Virus record (IMG/VR): IMGVR_UViG_3300017772_000165
Location: 1 to 21,559 of that record
Source of the DNA: a virus
Strand: one strand, 5' to 3'
DNA: 21,559 nt
A program made the position numbers and the translations under genes. Within the stretch, counting starts at the first letter, position 1; each line of letters opens with the position of its first letter. Below the pieces are notes generated by a model. The model had not been told where the DNA came from and searched no databases. It saw only the letters and a list, made by a program, of their open reading frames with translations. Shown one piece after another: positions 15,524 to 21,011 of this stretch.

Positions 15524-17776
15524 ATGGTCATTGTATTCCACGCAGGATATTATGCAAGTGCTTGGAACCCCTATTATAACTCTGAAGGAATAGGAGGAAC
15601 AGAGCAATGTATAATGGGTTTATCAAGGTCGCTTGCTTTACAAGGCCATAGTGTTTTCGTAGTAGGTCAAGTCAAACCTGTTTCTGACAAATACCCAAAC
15701 AGCGGATCCCTTAATTATGTAGATCTAAAAAACATAAGTGAGATCCCAGAGATAGATATCCTTATCGGCGTATCATATATACACTACTTAAAATACTATA
15801 ATCTAAAGCCACAGACTAAGAAGATATTCTGGTTACACAATGAACATCCCCACTACTGGTATAAGGGCCAGCGTATGTCTGATGTAGATATAAAAGATGT
15901 TTATCTAAACACAGACACAATTGTTTGCCTTACCAATTGGCATAAAGAATACTTTATTAGGAATGAAGCGCCTGCTTATTTTTCAGAAGATAAAGTAAAA
16001 GTAATTGGTAACGGCCTTGACACATCGCTGTTTGAACCTGTCACCATTAAGAAGAAAGATTCTTATATATACACATCGCATCCCGAACGAGGACTCGATG
16101 CAGTAATTAGTGATATTGAAAAAGGATACCTTGATGGTACTCTCGATATATGTACACCTGGTTATGGTTTGGAGTACTACAATCAAAACTTTTCTGATCG
16201 TGTATCTAAATTAGAAGGCGTTACTTTTCATGGTAGCCTTTCAAATAAAGAGTTGTATAAACTAATGTCTAAGTGTGAGAGTTGGTATTACCCTACTACA
16301 TACAATGAAACTTATTGCTTAACAGCGATCGAGATGTTGGGACATCATGTAAGACCTTTGGTAAACCCTATTGCTGGTCTTAAAGAAACTTTAAATAAGT
16401 TTAGCAAGCATATAACAGATTGGTCTAAGGTTGATGAATATGTTAAGTCTCGTGACTGGAAGTTAGTAGCAAAAGAATGGGAAATTTTATTTAATGAAAA
16501 AGAAAGCGTTATGATTCAAAAAGTCTATGTAATATCCATGGATACCTCTGACAAAAAGTTAAAAGAGTATAAAGGAAGACTAAGGGAAGCAGGCATTGAT
16601 TGTGACGTAGTTATAGTACCAGGTGTAGATGCGAGATCTTTTGAAGATTATAAATGGTCTCCACACGATTCATGGGCTATGGACAGTGATAATAAATGGT
16701 GGAACCAACCAGTAACAGTTGGTGAAATGGGTTGTGGTTTAGCGCATTTAAATACCTGGAAAAAAATAGTACAGGATCAAACAGAGGTTGCTTTAATATG
16801 TGAGGAAGACTTCTTCTTTAAAGGTAAAATAGATTACTCAATCATTCCAGATCCAAGCACATGGGATATGCTTTACTTAGGGCGCAGAGCAATGGCTCCA
16901 GATAGAGAGGATTACGGAGATATTGTAGTTCCTGGATACTCTTATAACTTACATGCTTATATGGTTACTCAAGCCGGTGCATTATCTTTTACTCAGCATA
17001 ACTTTCAGGAGTATATAACAGCGGCAGATGAATTTGTGCCTGCTACTTATTGTGTTCATCCACGAGGTGATTGGGATTGGGTAACCAGAGACACTCGTGC
17101 GCTTGCATTAAAAGAAGACATTGCTTTCCAATCATCTAACGATAACACAAGCAGGACTCAGTCTACTGTTCACGAACACATTTTTAAATCGGGTAAATGG
17201 CCTGAATGGATATCTAAGTGGATTCACCCCGCTGCAAAGACAAAGGCTTGGGACATGATATTTGAAGAGCCTATACAAGATGTAATATCTTTCCCGCTGT
17301 TTACTGAGGAGTTTTGTGAGTTGCTTATAGATGAAGCAGAGCAGAAGGCTTTATGGCAAACTAAAAGACATGAATTTTATCCAACAGTAGATACATTAAT
17401 TTCTTCATTTGGATACGATGAAATATACAAGCGTGTTCTGAAAGAGTTTGTTTTCCCTGCCGCGATAAGCAGATGGCATCTTCATGGTAAAGCCTGGGCG
17501 GAAATGGATAGTGAGAACTTTATGATTAAGTATACTACAGACACACAGGGTCACTTAGACTTGCATCATGACAATGCTATTATTAGTTCGGTGCTAACTT
17601 TAAACAAAGACTATACAGGGGGCGGTACATATTTTTATAATCAAAAACAAACACATGTGGGAGATGTAGGACACATTGCTATTCATCCTGGCCAGGTTAC
17701 CCACAGGCATGGCGGCAGGCCAGTACACAGTGGCAAGAGATACATACTTGTTTCATTTTGCAATAAACAAAAATAA
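15524..17776 (+). CDS. fused GT4-like / GT25-like glycosyltransferase and procollagen lysyl hydroxylase-like enzyme
   Basis: The 750-residue product has three parts. Residues 1-325 are a GT-B (GT4-like) transferase: GIGGTEQ near 22, VIGNGLD near 160 and an E-x7-E pair, E262 and E270, in NETYCLTAIE. Residues 331-565 look like family GT25, which includes collagen galactosyltransferases: KVYVISMD start, GEMGCGLAHLNTW at 400-412 and an acidic EED motif at 427-429. Residues 585-750 are a 2-oxoglutarate/Fe(II) oxygenase with the PLOD signature: H681-H-D683, GGG at 699-701, HPG at 721, THRHG with H729, and R739 in GKRYILVSF. In human LH3 the equivalent ligands are His667, Asp669, His719 and Arg729. 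The predicted path is hydroxylation of X-Lys-Gly, then one or two sugars. A TTG at 15512 would add four residues; the ATG is preferred. Domain calls are strong; collagen as substrate is inference. Confidence 0.88.
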   Translation: MVIVFHAGYYASAWNPYYNSEGIGGTEQCIMGLSRSLALQGHSVFVVGQVKPVSDKYPNSGSLNYVDLKNISEIPEIDILIGVSYIHYLKYYNLKPQTKKIFWLHNEHPHYWYKGQRMSDVDIKDVYLNTDTIVCLTNWHKEYFIRNEAPAYFSEDKVKVIGNGLDTSLFEPVTIKKKDSYIYTSHPERGLDAVISDIEKGYLDGTLDICTPGYGLEYYNQNFSDRVSKLEGVTFHGSLSNKELYKLMSKCESWYYPTTYNETYCLTAIEMLGHHVRPLVNPIAGLKETLNKFSKHITDWSKVDEYVKSRDWKLVAKEWEILFNEKESVMIQKVYVISMDTSDKKLKEYKGRLREAGIDCDVVIVPGVDARSFEDYKWSPHDSWAMDSDNKWWNQPVTVGEMGCGLAHLNTWKKIVQDQTEVALICEEDFFFKGKIDYSIIPDPSTWDMLYLGRRAMAPDREDYGDIVVPGYSYNLHAYMVTQAGALSFTQHNFQEYITAADEFVPATYCVHPRGDWDWVTRDTRALALKEDIAFQSSNDNTSRTQSTVHEHIFKSGKWPEWISKWIHPAAKTKAWDMIFEEPIQDVISFPLFTEEFCELLIDEAEQKALWQTKRHEFYPTVDTLISSFGYDEIYKRVLKEFVFPAAISRWHLHGKAWAEMDSENFMIKYTTDTQGHLDLHHDNAIISSVLTLNKDYTGGGTYFYNQKQTHVGDVGHIAIHPGQVTHRHGGRPVHSGKRYILVSFCNKQK

Positions 17777-18363
17777 TGGTATATCATAACCATAAATTAA
17801 TTTTTATAGCAGTGCCAAAGTGTATGACAACTTCAATACACAGGGAGTTGAGGACTGAAGAACAAAGAGATAAAGGACACGGTCATAGGCATTACACATT
17901 ATTTGATCTAACAGAGGAATACAGTAACAAAATGCTTTCTGAATATACTTCTTTTAGTATTGTACGTAACCCATACGATCGAATATGGTCCGCTTGGAAA
18001 CATAATTTTTTAAGATCTCAAACTATAGAGGAGCCAAACATGATTGAACGGTTTCGAGATTATATAAAAACAGATTTACTATCACAATTTAAGAACGACA
18101 ATTATGACCCTGTACATTTTGTACCACAGGTAGACTTTTTATATCTAATGCGGAGACACAAACTTGTAGATCATATTTTTAAATACGAGACATTCGCTAA
18201 TGATTGGTTACTGTTTAGGGAGAACCATAATGATAAACTACCAGAAGAATTTGTCCGCGTAAACTATACAGCGAAAATAGATCAAGATCCATACGACAAT
18301 GAGTCAAGAGAGATTATAAAAAAAATATATGCAGATGATTTCAGACTGTTTAATTACTTATAA
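17776..18363 (+). CDS. PAPS-dependent sulfotransferase (Sulfotransfer_2-like)
   Basis: The 195-residue product begins on the last base of the preceding stop codon. It shows the two PAPS-binding motifs of carbohydrate sulfotransferases. The 5'-phosphosulfate loop is IFIAVPKCMTTSIHREL, with PKCMTTS at 14-20 in place of the usual PKTGGTS. The 3'-phosphate motif is FSIVRNPYDRIWSAW, with R64 and S72 at the usual positions. FVPQVDFLY near 115 and FKYETF near 136 match further family landmarks. It moves sulfate from PAPS to a hydroxyl, commonly on a glycan. Coupling to the fibre-glycosylating enzyme suggests that it sulfates the fibre glycan, though a host or virion glycan is also possible. The Cys-Met for Gly-Gly change in the loop is unusual. 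No membrane anchor is visible, so it would act in the cytoplasm. Confidence 0.84.
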   Translation: MVYHNHKLIFIAVPKCMTTSIHRELRTEEQRDKGHGHRHYTLFDLTEEYSNKMLSEYTSFSIVRNPYDRIWSAWKHNFLRSQTIEEPNMIERFRDYIKTDLLSQFKNDNYDPVHFVPQVDFLYLMRRHKLVDHIFKYETFANDWLLFRENHNDKLPEEFVRVNYTAKIDQDPYDNESREIIKKIYADDFRLFNYL

Positions 18364-18365
18364 AA

Positions 18366-18509
18366 ATGAGACACTTCTTAGATCTAAGTACAGATCAATT
18401 AAAATTATTACATGAGATGATTTCTTCTCGTCGTCTTGAAAGTAGTGATGTTTTAGAACTCATTAAGAAAATTGAGATACACCTCGCTATACCCGGTATA
18501 AAACGATAA
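18366..18509 (+). CDS. 47-residue unknown protein
   Basis: A short open frame starts two bases after the sulfotransferase stop (ATG at 18366) and stops with TAA at 18507-18509. Its residues are helical and alternate charge with leucine (DLSTDQLKLLHEMISSRRLE, then SDVLELIKKIEIHL), which looks like two helices packing as a hairpin. The spacing and strand match the surrounding genes and fill what would otherwise be a 160-base gap. I recognise no family. Confidence 0.55.
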   Translation: MRHFLDLSTDQLKLLHEMISSRRLESSDVLELIKKIEIHLAIPGIKR

Positions 18510-18513
18510 TACT

Positions 18514-18521
18514 TATATTTG
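18514..18521 (+). promoter_or_regulatory. Bacteroidetes-type -7 box adjoining the ATG at 18526
   Basis: TATATTTG is an exact TAnnTTTG match, but its G is only five bases before the ATG, unlike the 20-23 bases elsewhere. If active, transcription would begin at or near the start codon and give a leaderless message. Confidence 0.45.
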
Positions 18522-18525
18522 CTTT

Positions 18526-18819
18526 ATGGCAGGAAGTAAGTACAGCAACATACTAAAACGATATAGACTCAAGGGTTTTAATCAACCTAAGCGGACTCCA
18601 GATCATCCTACAAAGTCACATATTGTAGCGGCTAAAGAAGGAGACAAGGTTAAGATTATTCGTTTTGGAGAGCAAGGAGCATCAACAGCGGGTAAGCCAA
18701 AGGCAGGTGAATCTGATAAGATGAAAAAGAAACGTGCTTCCTTTAAAGCCCGTCACGCCAAGAACATTAAGAAGGGTAAATTCTCTGCTGCGTACTGGGC
18801 TAATAAAGTAAAGTGGTAA
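18526..18819 (+). CDS. small very basic conserved phage protein
   Basis: The 97-residue product is rich in Lys and Arg and resembles, from memory, a small protein found in many marine phages. Landmarks are KRTPDHPTKSHIVAAKEG at 22-39, KVKIIRFGEQG near 42-51, a basic helix (KMKKKRASFKARHAKNIKKG near 66-85) and the ending SAAYWANKVKW. The middle strands IVAAKEGDKVKIIRFG suggest a small beta unit before the basic helix. It may bind DNA or be packaged, but its function is unknown. It starts a run of three basic genes that overlap by one base each, and its start lies five bases after a -7 box. Confidence 0.72.
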   Translation: MAGSKYSNILKRYRLKGFNQPKRTPDHPTKSHIVAAKEGDKVKIIRFGEQGASTAGKPKAGESDKMKKKRASFKARHAKNIKKGKFSAAYWANKVKW

Positions 18820-19001
18820 TGGCAAAGAAGTACAAATCAAAAGTAAATCAATCTGGTAACTATACTCAACCCGGAATGCGTAAGCGTTTGTTTAAAAGAA
18901 TTATGGCGGGTACTAAAGGTGGTAAAGCAGGACAGTGGTCTGCTCGTAAAGCACAGATGTTAGCCAAAGCCTATAAAGCCGCAGGGGGCGGATACAAATA
19001 A
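18819..19001 (+). CDS. 60-residue basic protein of a phage-conserved type
   Basis: The ATG at 18819 shares its A with the TAA of the preceding gene. A GTG at 18813 would add two residues and is not preferred, since its neighbours also use TAATG junctions. The product has a distinctive block, RIMAGTKGGKAGQWSARKAQ followed by a helix and AGGGYK, that I associate with short proteins or C-terminal domains in marine phages and other viruses. It is strongly basic with no acidic stretch, so nucleic acid contact is plausible. Function is unknown. Confidence 0.68.
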   Translation: MAKKYKSKVNQSGNYTQPGMRKRLFKRIMAGTKGGKAGQWSARKAQMLAKAYKAAGGGYK

Positions 19002-19246
19002 TGCCAGGTTTAAGAAAAGCACAAGAGTCTCTAAAAAAATGGACTAAACAAAAGTGGCGTACTAAATCAGGTAAGGCCTCATCTAAGACAGGAGAGCGCT
19101 ACCTGCCTACAGCGGCAATTGCAGCGTTGTCTGATGAAGAGTACAATGCAACTACAAGAGCGAAAAGAAAGGGTACAGAAGAAGGAAAGCAATATGTTCC
19201 TCAACCCAAAGCCGTTAAAAAGAAGACTAAGGTTTACCGAGCATAG
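19001..19246 (+). CDS. small basic protein, DUF5872-like
   Basis: The 81-residue product overlaps the previous stop by one base. Its landmarks are KKWTKQKWRTKSGKASSKTG at 12-31, GERYLPTAAIAALSDEEY near 31-48, TTRAKRKGTEEGKQYVPQP near 51-69 and a Lys-rich end. I believe that this pattern belongs to DUF5872, a family of unknown function spread through environmental viruses and bacteria; the family name is from memory. It completes a trio of basic proteins that may act together, perhaps with DNA. Its last 20 bases overlap the end of the leftward gene at 19227-19385. Confidence 0.7.
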   Translation: MPGLRKAQESLKKWTKQKWRTKSGKASSKTGERYLPTAAIAALSDEEYNATTRAKRKGTEEGKQYVPQPKAVKKKTKVYRA

Positions 19247-19385
19247 ACACACAGCGATCTATAATCTTAGCGTATAACTCAGACTTCTCTTTTGTTCTCA
19301 TCATGTTGGTTGCAGCATAGTCAGCAATATTAGTTAACACACATTTACTTTCAACACTAATGTTTGTTTCGTAATTTGTCTTCAT
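19227..19385 (-). CDS. leftward 52-residue protein of unknown function
   Basis: A leftward frame runs from ATG at 19385 to TAG at 19227-19229. The product has a polar start (MKTNYETNISVESK), then a likely helix (CVLTNIADYAATNMM), then a charged helix (TKEKSELYAKIIDRCVSML). It contains two Cys. It fills most of the 205-base gap between two rightward genes. A leftward -7-like box (TAAGTTTA) lies 20 bases before its ATG, the same spacing as at the clear promoters. It meets the basic gene tail to tail with a 20-base overlap. I know no family. It may be a regulator, given its position opposite a rightward promoter, but no DNA-binding motif is clear. Confidence 0.5.
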   Translation of the reverse strand: MKTNYETNISVESKCVLTNIADYAATNMMRTKEKSELYAKIIDRCVSMLGKP

Positions 19386-19399
19386 GATATAAATTTCAG

Positions 19400-19428
19400 T
19401 TACTTAAACTTACATAACATTACTTAAA
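19400..19428. repeat. direct repeat TTACTTAAA, 20-base period, in a divergent promoter region
   Basis: The nine-base unit occurs at 19400-19408 and 19420-19428. A 20-base period is close to two helical turns, so both copies face the same side of the DNA. They overlap the leftward box at 19405-19412 and the rightward box at 19425-19432, as operator half-sites would. Confidence 0.45.
19405..19412 (-). promoter_or_regulatory. leftward -7-like box for the 52-residue gene
   Basis: Read leftward the sequence is TAAGTTTA, one mismatch from TAnnTTTG. It ends 20 bases before the leftward ATG at 19385. Confidence 0.35.
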
Positions 19429-19432
19429 TTTG
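19425..19432 (+). promoter_or_regulatory. Bacteroidetes-type -7 box for the gene at 19452
   Basis: TAAATTTG is an exact TAnnTTTG match whose G is 20 bases before the ATG at 19452. It overlaps the second copy of the TTACTTAAA direct repeat. Confidence 0.6.
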
Positions 19433-19451
19433 CAATACAAATCTTATTGAC

Positions 19452-19694
19452 ATGGATGATCGACTAATGAAAATGTACAGAAGTGGGGGATTACTAAAGG
19501 CTCTACTTAAAGACCCAAGCCAAAGAGAGATGGCTCGCAAGATGCTTGACTCTAACAGCGATTCAGTTGTTGATGGTAACGCAGGAAGAGGTGGTACGAA
19601 GAAGTATAAAGCAGGTGGTAAAGCAGAGAAAGCAACAATGACAATGCTTGGTGCTAAAGCAGGATTTAATCCAGGAGCAAAGGATACTTACTAA
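19452..19694 (+). CDS. small Gly/Lys-rich protein of unknown function
   Basis: The 80-residue product has its own upstream promoter and a strong terminator beginning 22 bases after its stop, so it forms a single-gene transcription unit. Residues 1-33 are helical (RLMKMYRSGGLLKALLKD, then REMARKMLDS). The rest is flexible and Gly/Lys-rich (GRGGTKKYKAGGKAEKA). I recall similar short proteins near capsid genes in marine phages, but have no function to offer. Separate promoter and terminator suggest that its dose is controlled independently of the scaffold and capsid genes that follow. Confidence 0.65.
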   Translation: MDDRLMKMYRSGGLLKALLKDPSQREMARKMLDSNSDSVVDGNAGRGGTKKYKAGGKAEKATMTMLGAKAGFNPGAKDTY

Positions 19695-19715
19695 ACACCG
19701 CTTACACTATATATA

Positions 19716-19750
19716 AAAAGGGGACTCTTAACAGGGTCCCCTTTTCTTTT
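19716..19750 (+). terminator. strong rho-independent terminator
   Basis: A perfect 10-base stem (AAAAGGGGAC at 19716-19725 with GTCCCCTTTT at 19736-19745) encloses a 10-base loop and is followed by CTTTT. It begins 22 bases after the stop at 19694. The flanking A run on the left means that it could also stop leftward transcripts. Confidence 0.9.
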
Positions 19751-19769
19751 GGCTACTCCTAACCACAGT

Positions 19770-19810
19770 AAGTGCCAGTGCACTCACTTCCACAAACATA
19801 CAGTTTATGT
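19770..19810. repeat. inverted repeats upstream of the scaffold promoter
   Basis: Two symmetrical elements lie between the terminator and the scaffold promoter. The first is AAGTG at 19770-19774 with CACTT at 19785-19789, and AGTGC/GCACT nested inside. The second is ACATA at 19796-19800 with TATGT at 19806-19810, which ends two bases before the -7 box. They look like binding sites for a dimeric regulator; the protein is unknown. Confidence 0.35.
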
Positions 19811-19812
19811 AT

Positions 19813-19820
19813 TAAATTTG
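19813..19820 (+). promoter_or_regulatory. Bacteroidetes-type -7 box for scaffold and capsid genes
   Basis: TAAATTTG is an exact TAnnTTTG match whose G is 23 bases before the ATG at 19843. It lies just after the terminator at 19716-19750, so it should begin the scaffold-capsid transcript. Confidence 0.6.
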
Positions 19821-19842
19821 TGGTATAAATAAATTAAATCAA

Positions 19843-20991
19843 ATGGAAAAAGTAGAAAGCCAAATGGAGCAGGCTATCCAGGATGCAGGATTCACTATTA
19901 CTGATACCTTCCCCGGAGAGCCACAGGCTACAGAGCAGGCACCTGTGCAAGATAATGTGCAAGCGCCTACACCAGAGGTAAGTGCAGAGCCTGCACCTAC
20001 AAATGAAAGTGAGCCGCAACAAGTAGTTGAATCGGCTCAACCAGAAGTACAACCAGAAGTACAACAAGACGTACAACAGGTTGTAGAACAAGAAGCGGCT
20101 CCTGTACAAGAGGAGCAAAGTTCTTTAAATAACGAGAGTGAAGGTTTTGAAAGTTTCTTTCAAGCGTTAACAGGCGAAATGCAGTCAACGCAAGAAGAAC
20201 CAACAGAGCCTCAATCTATATCTGAGTCAAGTCTCGACCCACGGATTGCAGTCATTGCTGATTTTGTGGAGAAGACAGGTCGCTCACCTGAAGACTGGTT
20301 CCGTTACCAGGCATTAGATCCGTCCGAAATGGATGATCGTACTGTTATGCGGGTCCATATGGCAAGTGAGTATCCATCTCTTGGTAATGATGAAATTGAT
20401 TTATTGATCTCATCTAAATACAAGACTGATGAAAATGTTTTCTCTGAAGAAGAAGTTAGACTTTCAAACCTTCAGTTGAAGATTGACGCAGAGAAGGCCA
20501 GACAGAATGTAGGATCGTTACGTGAAGCGTATACCCTACCTGCTGAAGGGTCTTCAAATGTTGTTGAAACTGAAAGCCCATTTGATGTGGAATGGTCTCG
20601 GTCGAATGCACAATCATTAACAGAGTTAGGCGAAATTGCCTTTGAACTCCCCGGTGGTCGTGAATTCAATTATGGCGTGAGTACTGATTACCGCAATGAG
20701 TTGGCCAAGGATAACGGCAACATGACTGAGTTCTTTGATAAGTACGTGGATAACACGGGCAACTGGGACCATGATCTTTGGAATATGCATCGTACGGTTA
20801 CTGATAACCTACCGAATATTCTACAGAGCATTTACCAGCAAGGTATGAGTGACGGACAACGCAATGTCGTTGAGAAGGCAGCGAATATTGATGCCAGTAA
20901 TCCTACTGCTAATCCAGAGCAAAGTCAAAGAGATTCGGTTGCCCAACAGGTACTTGATGCTTTGGGACGGCAACAAACATTTTTGAAATAA
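19843..20991 (+). CDS. head scaffolding protein (probable)
   Basis: The 382-residue product directly precedes the capsid gene, the usual place for scaffold. Residues about 20-130 are low-complexity and acidic, rich in Gln, Glu, Pro and Val (PEVQPEVQQDVQQVVEQE). The middle (133-230) looks helical and charged (LDPRIAVIADFVEKTGRSPE; VRLSNLQLKIDAEKARQN). The C-terminal part (330-382) is helical with a basic end (VAQQVLDALGRQQTFLK), as expected for the segment that binds capsid protein. Scaffolds template prohead assembly and are then removed. No protease signature is visible, so a separate protease or escape through the shell must be assumed. An internal coding repeat (CCAGAAGTACAA, twice near 20041) underlies the low-complexity part. 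The evidence is position and composition, not a family match. Confidence 0.72.
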   Translation: MEKVESQMEQAIQDAGFTITDTFPGEPQATEQAPVQDNVQAPTPEVSAEPAPTNESEPQQVVESAQPEVQPEVQQDVQQVVEQEAAPVQEEQSSLNNESEGFESFFQALTGEMQSTQEEPTEPQSISESSLDPRIAVIADFVEKTGRSPEDWFRYQALDPSEMDDRTVMRVHMASEYPSLGNDEIDLLISSKYKTDENVFSEEEVRLSNLQLKIDAEKARQNVGSLREAYTLPAEGSSNVVETESPFDVEWSRSNAQSLTELGEIAFELPGGREFNYGVSTDYRNELAKDNGNMTEFFDKYVDNTGNWDHDLWNMHRTVTDNLPNILQSIYQQGMSDGQRNVVEKAANIDASNPTANPEQSQRDSVAQQVLDALGRQQTFLK

Positions 20992-21011
20992 CGCTATAAA
21001 AACAAAATAAC

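Noticed and set aside
18813-18818. GTG start for the 60-residue basic protein
   Set aside because: The ATG at 18819 forms the same TAATG junction as its neighbours.
19793-19800. Leftward TATGTTTG box upstream of the scaffold promoter
   Set aside because: It matches the -7 consensus, but no leftward gene follows and the terminator lies about 45 bases away; it may be part of an inverted repeat. A short antisense RNA cannot be excluded.
20978-20985. CATTTTTG as a dedicated capsid promoter
   Set aside because: It misses the first consensus base, lies inside the end of the scaffold gene and is 27 bases from the ATG; the scaffold promoter explains expression.
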